Shown here piece by piece: positions 1-7,360 of a stretch of 20,930 nucleotides of DNA. A program made the position numbers and the translations under genes. Source of the stretch: an uncultured Eubacteriales bacterium (lineage in GTDB: Bacteria; Bacillota; Clostridia; Christensenellales; CAG-138); the NCBI GenBank assembly GCA_900543475.1, contig UQRU01000030.1:1-20930 (forward strand), given 5' to 3'. The stretch's first letter is position 1. Every line of letters begins with the position of its first letter. Under the pieces are notes generated by a model. The model was not told the DNA's origin, did not search any database, and was given only the letters and a program-made list of their open reading frames with translations.

Positions 1-345
1 CAGGCGATCAGCGCCAAAGCATTGTTGCTGCTGAGTTTTACCGCGAACACAACCGCGCTGCTGAGGATAGTCGAAAGAGTCCTCATGGGTGTCATCGGTT
101 TTCTGGCGAACAACGGCGCCGTCCTTGACCATGACCTTGTTCATGCAGCGGCCGCCGCAGTTATGCCAGCACGCCGCAGGAATCCACTCGCCGCCCTTTG
201 CGGGATCGACGGGCAAACCCGTCTCCTCGGTCGTCTCGAGGCTCGACTCCGCAGAGCAGCCGGTCGCAGCAAGACCCGCAACGCCCGCCATAACAGCAGC
301 AGATGCCCCCAAGAAACCACGACGGGAAATATTATTCGTACCCAC
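1..345 (-). CDS. DMSO-reductase-family molybdopterin oxidoreductase, N-terminal part (partial)
   Basis: This is the first ~115 codons of a gene that runs off the left edge of the window. It appears to be the catalytic subunit of an anaerobic respiratory reductase exported by the Tat pathway. The twin-arginine motif SRRGFLGASAA sits near residues 7-17, followed by a hydrophobic stretch ending in LAATGC. An Fe4S4-type cysteine motif follows (C-W-H-N-C-G-G-R-C), and its fourth cysteine lies in RGCVRGK, as in the molybdopterin Fe4S4 domain. I chose a GTG start at 345 because GGGGG lies just upstream on the coding strand; no ATG fits the Tat signal. It follows a DmsC-like C-terminus by 23 bases, which is a natural dms operon order. 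The style is that of Eggerthellaceae rather than of the clostridial genes beyond 540. The family call is firm; the substrate cannot be told. Confidence 0.8.
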   Translation of the reverse strand, partial: MGTNNISRRGFLGASAAVMAGVAGLAATGCSAESSLETTEETGLPVDPAKGGEWIPAACWHNCGGRCMNKVMVKDGAVVRQKTDDTHEDSFDYPQQRGCVRGKTQQQQCFGADRL

Positions 346-368
346 TGTCAGTTTCCCCCTTCAGATTT

Positions 369-1154
369 CTACATCGCGCACGTTGCATAGAACGCGTAGC
401 GGGCAATGGCAACGCCAATCACCAGCAGGGCGCACACGACGATCGCGAGCGTTTTCTTGTTGTTGAACTTTGCGCCGGCAAACACCAGGATTGCGGATGC
501 AATCGGAGCGATGACCAGGCCCGCGATCTGCATGGCCGGGTTCAAGCCCGCCAGCCGGGCCGCATATTTATTGCCGCCCAGCACGTAAATGCTGCGGCCA
601 AAGCGGGTTTTGTTCAGCAGGATGGCGAAGATCACAAAGGCGATCAGCAGCACGATCACCGGAATGGTCATAAACCATACGATCCGGGTGGAACCGATGG
701 AGGTAAAGTCCGGGTTGTTGATGAACACGGGCTTGCCCCCGCACAGGATGTATCCCAAGCCCCGGAAGATGGACATGGAAGCCAGGGTAATGATGAAGGG
801 TTCCAGCTTGAACCGGTTATAGCCCCAGCCGTTGAACGCGCCGATGAGGGCGCCAAAGAGGGTGGTCACCGGGATAACCAGCCATACGGGCATCCCGCTG
901 GTGGCCAAGTATCCTGCCACCACCGAGGAGAAGGCCGCCACAGAGCCGGGCGACAGATCGATCAAGCCGGCGATGATCAGCAGGGTTTCCGCAATGGCCA
1001 CCAGGCCCGTCAAGGAGGCGGAGGTCAAGATATTGGATAGGTTCTGGGTGGAAAAATAGTTCGGGTTGATGATGGTAAATACGATGATGATCACGAAAAA
1101 GGCGACGATCAGGCCGATTTTGTCCTGGAGCCCGTTTTTGATCCTTTGTTTCAT
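369..1154 (-). CDS. Chimeric ORF: RbsC-type sugar ABC permease (residues 1-206) joined to a DmsC-like C-terminus
   Basis: Residues 1-206 are a ribose/xylose-type ABC permease with hydrophobic segments at about 12-30, 45-65, 70-85, 90-110, 120-140 and 160-180. The family signature FGRSIYVLGGNKYAARLAGL is present near 185-204. RbsC-family proteins are usually about 310-340 aa and continue with several more helices, including a GG-rich loop; this ORF has 261 aa and lacks them. From about residue 207 the sequence becomes a hydrophobic tail ending ARYAFYATCAM, which resembles the C-terminus of DMSO reductase anchor subunits (E. coli DmsC has GRGVFYGLHM there). The next gene downstream is a dms-type catalytic subunit, which supports that reading. 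The start ATG overlaps the stop of the ATPase gene (ATGA), with GGGAGGAG upstream. The permease half would be the membrane channel for the ATPase at 1151-2671. The fused product is probably not a functional transporter. Confidence 0.75.
   Translation of the reverse strand: MKQRIKNGLQDKIGLIVAFFVIIIVFTIINPNYFSTQNLSNILTSASLTGLVAIAETLLIIAGLIDLSPGSVAAFSSVVAGYLATSGMPVWLVIPVTTLFGALIGAFNGWGYNRFKLEPFIITLASMSIFRGLGYILCGGKPVFINNPDFTSIGSTRIVWFMTIPVIVLLIAFVIFAILLNKTRFGRSIYVLGGNKYAARLAGLNPAMQIAGLVIAPIASAILVFAGAKFNNKKTLAIVVCALLVIGVAIARYAFYATCAM
530..545. other. Probable recombination or assembly joint inside the permease ORF
   Basis: The permease-family match ends at the codons for LAGLNP (537-539 encode the proline). 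The DmsC-like tail begins at about AMQIAGL (534-536 onward). The reading frame stays open across the joint. No insertion sequence or repeat is evident at the point, so the exact base is uncertain by perhaps 20 positions. Confidence 0.55.
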
Positions 1155-2671
1155 TGCGCAACTCCTCCCAGCATGGCGTAGTTTAGCAGTACTTCCTCCG
1201 TGGCGTCCGCCCGGGCGACCTCCCCTGTGATCCGCCCTTCCCGCATGACGATGATCCGGTCGCTTAAGCCGATGATCTCCGGCAATTCGGAGGAAATCAG
1301 CACGATCGCCATCCCGCGCTGGGCATACTCTCGGATCAGCTTATAAAATTCCGACTTGGCCCCCACGTCGATGCCCTTGGTGGGCTCATCCAGGATAAGG
1401 ACCTTGGGATGGGTGGCGTCCCAGCGGGCGATGATGCACTTTTGCTGGTTGCCTCCCGAAAGCTCCACGATCTTCTTCTGGGCGTTGGGGGTGTTGATGG
1501 AAAAGCGGTCGATGCTCTCCTCCACCAGGGCGTCCTCCTTTTTCCGGTCCAAAAACCGGGCCCGGGTCAGCAGCTTATCCAGGACGCTTACCGAGATGTT
1601 GTCCCCCACGGAAAGCAGGGGGATAATGCCCTGTTCCTTCCGGTCCTCAGGGCATAGGGCGATGCCGCACTTAATGGCCTGGGTGGGGGATTTGATCTCC
1701 ACGGGTTTGCCATCGATCCGGATCTCACCCCGGGTCATGGGATCCGCCCCGAACACGGAGCGCATCACCTCCGTACGGCCGGCGCCGACCAGGCCGGAAA
1801 ACCCGACCACCTCCCCGGCCCGCACCTGGAAGGACACATCCTGCACCTTGGCGTTGCACAAGCCCTTTACCTCCAGCACCACCTCCCCCGGGTGGTCGTT
1901 GAAAGGCAGCTCCTTAAATATATCGCCCAGATCCCGGCCCACCATCATCTTCACCAGCTCGTTCATGGTGACTGCGCCGCAATCCACGCTGCCCACCAAT
2001 ACCCCGTCTTTGAACACGATGATCTTATCCGCGATCTCGGAAATTTCCTTCATCCGGTGTGAAACATAGAAGATGATCTTGTTTTCCGCCTTCATCTTCT
2101 TAATGATGCGGAAAAGCACCTCGATCTCCGCATCCGTCAGGCTGGCGGTGGGCTCGTCAAAGGCGATGACCTTGGCGTTCCGGGCATAGGCCTTCATGAT
2201 CTCCACCATCTGCTGGTAGGCGGCGGAAAGGTTTTTGACCTTTTCGTTGGGATCGATGGGCAGGCCGAATTCGTCGATGATCCGCTTGGCCTGGGCCGCC
2301 ATGCCGTCGTAATCCACCAGGCCGCTCTTTTTGCGCAGCCAGTTCCCCAGGAATACGTTTTCCGCCACCGTCATGTTGGCTACGATCTGCCGCTCTTGAT
2401 ATATGACGCTGATCCCTGCGTCAATGGCGTCCTTGGGCGCTGTGAAATTCTGCTGCGCCCCGTTTAGGAGCATCCGCCCGCTGGTCATGGTATAGTCCCC
2501 GTTCATGATCTTCAGCAGGGTGGATTTGCCCGCGCCGTTTTCCCCCACAATGGCGTAGACGTAACCGCTTTGCGCGGTCAAGGATACGTTGTCCAGCGCT
2601 TTGACGCCGGTAAAGTACTTGCATATGGCCTGCATCTCGATCCGGTTGGACCCGTTTGCTTCAGCTGCCAT
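1151..2671 (-). CDS. Sugar ABC transporter ATP-binding protein, RbsA/MglA type
   Basis: This 506-aa protein has two fused nucleotide-binding domains and would power sugar import at the cytoplasmic face of the membrane. Domain 1 has Walker A GENGAGKS (residues 43-50), a degenerate signature LSAAYQQM (about 150) and Walker B VIAFDEPTASL. Domain 2 has the degenerate P-loop GLVGAGRTE usual in RbsA, the signature LSGGNQQK and Walker B VLILDEPTKGID. The length is normal for the family (about 500). The start is preceded by GGAGGAGACGC and overlaps the end of the epimerase-like gene by 11 bases; its stop overlaps the permease start. It is therefore translationally coupled on both sides. No substrate-binding protein is present in this operon within the window. 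The sugar cannot be read from the sequence. Confidence 0.95.
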   Translation of the reverse strand: MAAEANGSNRIEMQAICKYFTGVKALDNVSLTAQSGYVYAIVGENGAGKSTLLKIMNGDYTMTSGRMLLNGAQQNFTAPKDAIDAGISVIYQERQIVANMTVAENVFLGNWLRKKSGLVDYDGMAAQAKRIIDEFGLPIDPNEKVKNLSAAYQQMVEIMKAYARNAKVIAFDEPTASLTDAEIEVLFRIIKKMKAENKIIFYVSHRMKEISEIADKIIVFKDGVLVGSVDCGAVTMNELVKMMVGRDLGDIFKELPFNDHPGEVVLEVKGLCNAKVQDVSFQVRAGEVVGFSGLVGAGRTEVMRSVFGADPMTRGEIRIDGKPVEIKSPTQAIKCGIALCPEDRKEQGIIPLLSVGDNISVSVLDKLLTRARFLDRKKEDALVEESIDRFSINTPNAQKKIVELSGGNQQKCIIARWDATHPKVLILDEPTKGIDVGAKSEFYKLIREYAQRGMAIVLISSELPEIIGLSDRIIVMREGRITGEVARADATEEVLLNYAMLGGVAQ

Positions 2672-3632
2672 GCGTCTCCTCCTCTCCTGGTTTGTTTCGC
2701 GTGTATTGCACCCACCATGTAAACGTCCCCTTTCCCGGCAACTGCCGGGCCTGGGTTGGAATGCCTGCGTTCAGGTCCACCGAATGGTGGGTGGAAGGCT
2801 CTGGGGCCACCACATAAGCCGGCGCCTGGGGGTCGGAACACGCATCCATCCAAACCCCTAGATATGGCACCTGCGCCGTGGGAAATGTGATCAACACATC
2901 CCCCCTCCGGCCCTTCCCTATGAGCCTGCAAAAACCCTGTCCTTGGCCCAGGGGCGCGGTGGCGGTGTATTTATAGCCGATCCCCCGTTCCTTGGGGGGA
3001 ATGGCCCGAAGATCCACCGGCGTCCCGTCGTCCCAGGCGTCCACGGGATAGGATAAGCGCCCCTTTGCATTGCCGGGGCCGATGCAGAAGGGCACCAGCA
3101 CCTGCCCCGTTATGCCGGTTTGGATGCCGGAAAATAACGCCCCCTGGAACTGGGGGTGGGCCGCCCACAGGAAGGGAAAGGGCTCCGGACTCAGGTTTTC
3201 CAGCCGGTAGTCCATCCGCAGGGCGTTGTCCCGGACCGTCACGTCCTTTTGCAGCCGGTAGGGCAGCCGCTTCCCCGTTAGCGCAAGGGAGACCGCCCGA
3301 TCGGAGCAGGCCAGTACCTGCCAGGGCATCCGCCACGCCTCCCCATGGCCCGGCAGCTGTGTGCCGGCAAAAGCGCCCGCTTGGATCGTGCAGGGGATGG
3401 CGTTGGGGAACATATCGTCTATGCCGGCGCATATGCCCCCTTCAAAGGTATCCGCCGGGGGCAAATGGGCGTAATCCCCCAGCCGGGATTGGCACAATAG
3501 CTCCTGTCCTTCCTCCTGGTCGTACAGGGAAGCGATATTCCCGCCCATGGTGGGAAGGAGCACCGCCCGCAGCTCCTGAGAAGCAATGGCGATGGCCGGG
3601 ACGCCTTTGAATTGTAGATCTGCTTCTATCAT
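2661..3632 (-). CDS. Aldose 1-epimerase-like (mutarotase superfamily) protein
   Basis: This 323-aa protein belongs to the galactose-mutarotase-like superfamily, which interconverts sugar anomers or binds sugars in a beta-sandwich. Visible landmarks are a MGGNIASLYD segment near residue 29, GHGEAW with His96, WAAHPQF with His159 and APEPSTHH with Glu278. These fit the two active-site histidines and the catalytic base glutamate of aldose epimerases. The segments resemble the less studied DUF4432/DUF5107-like branch more than classical GalM, so the exact substrate is open. The start has AAGGGGAACAC upstream. It lies 45 bases after the SDR gene and overlaps the ATPase gene, so it is an operon member. 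Its likely role is to present the correct anomer of the imported sugar to the dehydrogenase. Confidence 0.8.
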   Translation of the reverse strand: MIEADLQFKGVPAIAIASQELRAVLLPTMGGNIASLYDQEEGQELLCQSRLGDYAHLPPADTFEGGICAGIDDMFPNAIPCTIQAGAFAGTQLPGHGEAWRMPWQVLACSDRAVSLALTGKRLPYRLQKDVTVRDNALRMDYRLENLSPEPFPFLWAAHPQFQGALFSGIQTGITGQVLVPFCIGPGNAKGRLSYPVDAWDDGTPVDLRAIPPKERGIGYKYTATAPLGQGQGFCRLIGKGRRGDVLITFPTAQVPYLGVWMDACSDPQAPAYVVAPEPSTHHSVDLNAGIPTQARQLPGKGTFTWWVQYTRNKPGEEETHGS

Positions 3633-3677
3633 GTGTTCCCCTTGCCGGTTTGTGCCAGGGCCGCGCAGCGGTGGGCC

Positions 3678-4475
3678 CTATTGTTGCTCGTTCTGCCGCC
3701 GGGTGATGAGCCCGCCGCCTGTAAACTTGTTTTCCGGCACGCAGGGCAGCAGGGCGCCGCCGTCGCAGGTGACGGTGGTGCCGGTGATGTACCCCGCCTT
3801 GTCGGAGACCAAAAACGCCACCAGGTTGGCCACCTCCTCCGTGGTGCCGAACCGGCCCAGAGGCATCCGTGCAACGGCTTCGTAAATGGGATCGTCCTTG
3901 GGCCAGCCGATGTCCGTATAGCCCGGGTTTACGCATACCACCCGGATCCCGTATTCCGCCAGCTCCATGGCGCAGTTTTTGGTGAACTTGGACAGGGCCG
4001 CCTTGGTGCCCGCGTAAACCGTGCAATCCGGCCAGCAGCCCTCCGCGTGGTTGGAGGCGATGTTTACGATGACCCCTTTGATGGAGGCTTTCACCATCTC
4101 CTGGGCCGCCCGCTGGGCCGAGAAGAACCCGCCCCGCCAATCCGTATTGGTCAAGGTCTCAAACAGCTCCGGCGTGGTGGACAAAAAGGGCGCCACCAGG
4201 CCGATGCCGGCGTTGTTCACCAGCACGTCGATCCTGCCGAAGGCTTCCATAAATTCATCGAACATCCGCTGGATGTCCGGCAGCGAAGAAACGTCCACCT
4301 GGATCACCTTGGCGGATACCCCCAGCGCCACCACGGTATCGTACAGCTCCATGGCGCCTTCTTTGCGGGTGTGGTAGGTGATCCCCACGTCATAGCCTGC
4401 CTGGGCCAGGGCCAGGGCAATGGATTTGCCGATCCCGTGGCTCGATCCGGTTACAAGCGCCGCTTTTCTTTCCAT
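3678..4475 (-). CDS. SDR-family sugar dehydrogenase/oxidoreductase
   Basis: This 265-aa classical short-chain dehydrogenase/reductase would be an NAD(P)-dependent cytoplasmic enzyme. It has the cofactor motif TGSSHGIG (residues 9-16), NNAG (87-90), catalytic Ser141, Tyr154 and Lys158 (YAGTK), and the PG motif after VNPG. An aspartate stands where the structural Asn of the tetrad usually lies (segment TDWRGGFF, about 111-118), a minor oddity. The start ATG follows AGGAGGG with good spacing. Set between a KDG kinase and a mutarotase-like gene, it probably oxidises the imported sugar or interconverts keto-deoxy acids as KduD does; the sequence does not decide between these. Confidence 0.85.
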   Translation of the reverse strand: MERKAALVTGSSHGIGKSIALALAQAGYDVGITYHTRKEGAMELYDTVVALGVSAKVIQVDVSSLPDIQRMFDEFMEAFGRIDVLVNNAGIGLVAPFLSTTPELFETLTNTDWRGGFFSAQRAAQEMVKASIKGVIVNIASNHAEGCWPDCTVYAGTKAALSKFTKNCAMELAEYGIRVVCVNPGYTDIGWPKDDPIYEAVARMPLGRFGTTEEVANLVAFLVSDKAGYITGTTVTCDGGALLPCVPENKFTGGGLITRRQNEQQ

Positions 4476-4502
4476 GCTTTTTCCCTCCTATCGCCGTTTT
4501 AC

Positions 4503-5525
4503 CTATCGTTGAACCCTGCCGGAGGCGTTGCCCTTTGCCAATGCCTCCACCTCGGCTACCGTGACCAAATTCAAATCGTGTTCGATGGTCTGCTTCAAGC
4601 AGGAGGCTGCCACCGCAAACTGGATGGCCGCCTGGGGGTCATAGCCTGCCAGCAGGGCGTAGATCAGGCCCCCGCCAAAGGAGTCGCCCCCGCCCACCCG
4701 GTCCACCAGCTTGATGTGATAGGTGGGGGAAAAATAGGCTTGCCCAGCCTGATAGAGCATGCCGCCCCAATCGTTTTCGCTGGCGGAGATGCTGCGCCGC
4801 AGGGTAAAAGCCACCTGCTTGCAGCCAAACATTGTTACCAGCTGTTGGGCCATGGAAATATAGTCCTCCTGGTTCAACACGCCCTTGGAAACATCGCTGG
4901 TCTTGGCTTGGATGCCAAATACATCCGTGGCGTCCTCCTCGTTGGAGATGCAAACGTCCACGTAGGGCATGAGCTGTTCCATCACCGCCCGGGCAGCCTG
5001 CTTGGTCCAAAGTTTTTTGCGGTAATTGATGTCGCAGCTGATGGTCAAGCCCATTTCCCGGGCTTTTTTGCAGGCTTCCAGGCAAATGGCAGGCAGGTCG
5101 CCCCCCAGGGCGGGGGTAATGCCGGTGAAGTGGAACCAATCCGCCCCCTGGAAGATGGCCCCCCAGTCGAAATCCTCAGGCTTGGCCAGGGCAATGGAGG
5201 AACCCGCCCGGTCATAGATCACCACGGAAGGCCGCTGGGAAGCCCCCTTTTCCATGAAAAATAAGCCCAGCCGAGGGCCGCCCCGGACGATTTGGCTGGT
5301 ATCCACCCCGTATTTGCGCAGCTCGTTGACGGCGCACTGGCCGATATCCCCTTCCGGCAGCTTGGTCACATAGGTGGAATGCAGGCCGTAATTGGCCACG
5401 GACACCGCCACGTTGGACTCCCCGCCGGCAAAGGTGACCTCCAGCTCGTGGGCCTGCTTGAGCCGCAGATACCCCGGCGGGTTGAGGCGCATCATGATTT
5501 CCCCGAAGGTTACGACTTTTTTCAT
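4503..5525 (-). CDS. kdgK: 2-keto-3-deoxygluconate kinase (PfkB family)
   Basis: This 340-aa ribokinase-fold kinase phosphorylates 2-keto-3-deoxygluconate to KDPG. It begins MKKVVTFGEIMMRLNPPG, typical of KDG kinases. GGESNVAVSVA (34-44) is the first PfkB-type sugar-binding motif, and DRVGGGDSF (275-283) carries the ATP-binding anion hole and catalytic Asp281. An in-frame upstream ATG at 5609 would add 28 unrelated residues and overlap the aldolase gene. The start at 5525 is preferred because GGGGGG lies 8 bases upstream and the family N-terminus begins there. It sits 14 bases after the KDPG aldolase gene, the next enzyme of the pathway, which makes the assignment strong. Related enzymes act on 2-keto-3-deoxygalactonate, which cannot be excluded. 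Confidence 0.9.
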   Translation of the reverse strand: MKKVVTFGEIMMRLNPPGYLRLKQAHELEVTFAGGESNVAVSVANYGLHSTYVTKLPEGDIGQCAVNELRKYGVDTSQIVRGGPRLGLFFMEKGASQRPSVVIYDRAGSSIALAKPEDFDWGAIFQGADWFHFTGITPALGGDLPAICLEACKKAREMGLTISCDINYRKKLWTKQAARAVMEQLMPYVDVCISNEEDATDVFGIQAKTSDVSKGVLNQEDYISMAQQLVTMFGCKQVAFTLRRSISASENDWGGMLYQAGQAYFSPTYHIKLVDRVGGGDSFGGGLIYALLAGYDPQAAIQFAVAASCLKQTIEHDLNLVTVAEVEALAKGNASGRVQR

Positions 5526-5539
5526 ATGCTTTCCCCCCG

Positions 5540-6187
5540 TTATTGGATGGCTTGGCAAAATTCCTTGGCCAGGGCCGTCAGCTCGGCAAACCGGCCTTCC
5601 TGGATCCATTGCTGCTTTACCAGGCAGCCCCCCACCCCCACGCCGGCCGCGCCTGCTTGGAGAAAGGCGGCCATGTTCTTTTCATCCACGCCGCCCACAG
5701 CCAAAAACCGGATGTGGTTCAAGGGGGAACGCAGGGCCTTGAGATAAGCCGGCCCCAACATGGCGGCGGGGAATAGCTTTACATAATCTGCCCCCGCCCC
5801 ATGGGCCGTCAAGGCTTCGGTGGCGGTCAGGGCGCCGGGGATGGAGACCAAGCCTTCCTGCCGGGTATATGCAATGACCTCCGGGTTGGTATCCGGGGAA
5901 ACCATAAAGCCGGCCCCCGCTTCCTTGGCCTGCCGCACCAGCTCCACGCTGGTTACCGTGCCAGCCCCCACGCACATCTTCCCCGCCATCTCGTCCCGGA
6001 TCTGCTGGATCGCCTCCAGGGTATTTTTGTGGGTGGATGGGTCCTTCTGGTTAAAGGTCACCTCCACCAGCCGGATGCCCCCCGCATACAACGCCTGAAC
6101 AGCAGGCAGGCAATATGCTTTTTCCAGCCCCCGCATAATGGCAATGATCTTATGCTGTTCGATTTGCTGCATAATGGATGCTCTCAT
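5540..6187 (-). CDS. eda: KDPG/KHG aldolase (class I)
   Basis: This 215-aa cytoplasmic aldolase cleaves 2-keto-3-deoxy-6-phosphogluconate to pyruvate and glyceraldehyde-3-phosphate. The Schiff-base Lys137 lies in DYVKLFPA, the catalytic Glu42 in LVEVTF and the phosphate/pyruvate loop in GAGTV. The C-terminal GGVGVGG-like phosphate-binding turn (AGVGVGGCLV) is present. The reading frame stays open upstream to 6325, but those residues show no family likeness. The ATG at 6187 starts the typical sequence MRASIMQQIEQHKIIAIMRG, with an AAAGAAG site about 10 bases upstream. It is the first gene of the sugar-acid operon, about 100 bases downstream of a near-consensus promoter. Confidence 0.92.
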   Translation of the reverse strand: MRASIMQQIEQHKIIAIMRGLEKAYCLPAVQALYAGGIRLVEVTFNQKDPSTHKNTLEAIQQIRDEMAGKMCVGAGTVTSVELVRQAKEAGAGFMVSPDTNPEVIAYTRQEGLVSIPGALTATEALTAHGAGADYVKLFPAAMLGPAYLKALRSPLNHIRFLAVGGVDEKNMAAFLQAGAAGVGVGGCLVKQQWIQEGRFAELTALAKEFCQAIQ

Positions 6188-6248
6188 ATGGATTTTTCTT
6201 CTTTCTTTCGGATTTGCCGGCCGTAAAAAGGGCCCAATTTGGAATTGG

Positions 6249-6283
6249 TTCAACTTTTTGTTTGTCATTTCAACTCTTTGTTT
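6249..6283. repeat. Two 15-bp direct repeats in the eda leader, candidate operator
   Basis: TTCAACTTTTTGTTT (6249-6263) and TTCAACTCTTTGTTT (6269-6283) differ at one base and are spaced 20 bp start to start, about two helical turns. They lie just downstream of the predicted -10 box, where a bound regulator would block transcription. The divergent YheO-type regulator is the obvious candidate to bind them. This is inference from position. Confidence 0.5.
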
Positions 6284-6293
6284 AATTGATTGT

Positions 6294-6322
6294 ATTATGC
6301 TGTATCTTCTAGATTTTGTCAA
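6294..6322 (-). promoter_or_regulatory. Sigma-A-type promoter for the KDPG/sugar-acid operon
   Basis: On the minus strand TTGACA (6317-6322) is followed by a 17-base spacer and CATAAT (6294-6299). The match is 6/6 for the -35 box and 5/6 for the -10 box. Transcription would start near 6287, giving a leader of about 100 bases before eda. Confidence 0.8.
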
Positions 6323-6474
6323 CAAAAAAATAATTTACTTTTTCCCATTATCCCAGCTCCTTTCCCGCCCCGCTACATTTTTTATTTGCAGGGTCTTTAA
6401 CCATATATATGCATTTATGTATCCCGTTATTTATTTGCTGTGTCTCCTCCCCAGGGATCGAATTTTGTCATCTA

Positions 6475-6502
6475 TTGTTGCGTGTAGATTATGGAATATG
6501 AT
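6475..6502 (+). promoter_or_regulatory. Possible promoter for the YheO-type regulator
   Basis: TATGAT (6497-6502) lies about 70 bases before the regulator start. The best upstream box is TTGTTG (6475-6480) with a 16-base spacer, only 3/6 for -35. The rest of the AT-rich gap 6323-6474 shows no gene; CATATATATG (6402-6411) is a short perfect palindrome of unknown meaning. Confidence 0.35.
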
Positions 6503-6571
6503 AGAATTATGAGAAAAGTTGCAATCTGCTAAATGTTTATTCATTATTTTTTAAAACGAGGTAATTTTCCT

Positions 6572-7249
6572 ATGAGTTTTGTGTCAGAAAATTTTGATGT
6601 ATTATGTGAAATCGCTACCTGCATTGCCAAACAATTTGGCGAAAATTGCGAGGTTGCCATACACGATCTTACGCTACCATATGATAGGACCATTGTTTTT
6701 ATTGAAAATGGCCACGTGACCGGAAGGAAAGTTGGGGATGCAGGCACCAATACCGGCCTGGAGATCCTCCGGGGAACCACAGAATGTAAGGATCAGTTCA
6801 ATTATGTAAACCATTCCCGAAGCGGACGGATTTTGCGCTCCTCCTCCAAGTATTTTCGGGATGAAAATGGACGCGTTGTTGGCAGTCTGTGTATAAACTA
6901 TGACGTAACCGACTTGATCCTAGCCCAACGCAGCATCCAGCACGCAGCCAATATGATGGAAACCGCCGACACCAAGGAAACCTTCACCAGCAATGTGGAT
7001 GAGCTTTTAGAGGTATTGATGCAGGATACCATCAATTTGGTCGGCAAGCCGGTGGATCGAATGACAAAGGACGACAAGGTTATGGCCGTAAAATATTTAG
7101 ACAGCAAAGGGGCGTTCCTCATCAAGAAGAGCGTAGAAAAAGTTTCAGAATTTTACAATATTTCCAAATTTACCCTATACAATTATCTGGGCGAAGGCAA
7201 GGAACAAGAGGAGCTCCCTCCCAATGGGAAACAAACCCACGTGTATTGA
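6572..7249 (+). CDS. YheO-type PAS/helix-turn-helix transcriptional regulator
   Basis: This 225-aa DNA-binding regulator has an N-terminal PAS-like domain (about residues 8-115, with the SSSKYFRDENGRVVGSLCIN segment typical of the YheO/DauR family). A C-terminal HTH follows (about 155-212, with DRMTKDDK and FYNISKFTLYNYLG as the recognition region). Family members sense small molecules through the PAS domain; E. coli DauR (YedW-unrelated, formerly YheO-like) controls D-amino-acid catabolism. I chose ATG 6572, with ACGAGGT upstream, over an in-frame ATG at 6533 that has no ribosome site. It is divergent from the eda-kdgK operon and ends just before the 7294-7334 terminator. It most likely controls that operon, and its ligand is unknown. 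Confidence 0.85.
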   Translation: MSFVSENFDVLCEIATCIAKQFGENCEVAIHDLTLPYDRTIVFIENGHVTGRKVGDAGTNTGLEILRGTTECKDQFNYVNHSRSGRILRSSSKYFRDENGRVVGSLCINYDVTDLILAQRSIQHAANMMETADTKETFTSNVDELLEVLMQDTINLVGKPVDRMTKDDKVMAVKYLDSKGAFLIKKSVEKVSEFYNISKFTLYNYLGEGKEQEELPPNGKQTHVY

Positions 7250-7293
7250 TGGGGGATGTTTGGCGGCAGCCTTCCCCTGGCTTTTCTGCTGAA

Positions 7294-7334
7294 AAAAGCC
7301 CCTGGCAGGCGCTACTGCGCTGCCAGGGGCTTTT
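7294..7334. terminator. Strong bidirectional intrinsic terminator
   Basis: A perfect 15-bp inverted repeat has arms AAAAGCCCCTGGCAG (7294-7308) and its complement (7320-7334) around an 11-base loop. The A-run and T-run flanks give U-tracts in both directions. It separates the convergent regulator and cysteine-desulfurase-like genes. Confidence 0.92.
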
Positions 7335-7360
7335 CCCGTTTGGCCGGGCGTTTCCCAAAC

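Noticed and set aside
3633..5264. A 543-codon plus-strand open frame antisense to the epimerase-like, SDR and kinase genes
   Set aside because: It is rich in His, Gly and Gln, has no recognisable domain, and lies opposite three strongly supported genes with ribosome sites.
5525..5609. 28-residue N-terminal extension of the KDG kinase
   Set aside because: It overlaps the aldolase gene and bypasses the clear GGGGGG ribosome site before MKKVV.
6187..6325. N-terminal extension of KDPG aldolase by 46 residues
   Set aside because: The extension has no family likeness and would start upstream of the predicted transcription start.
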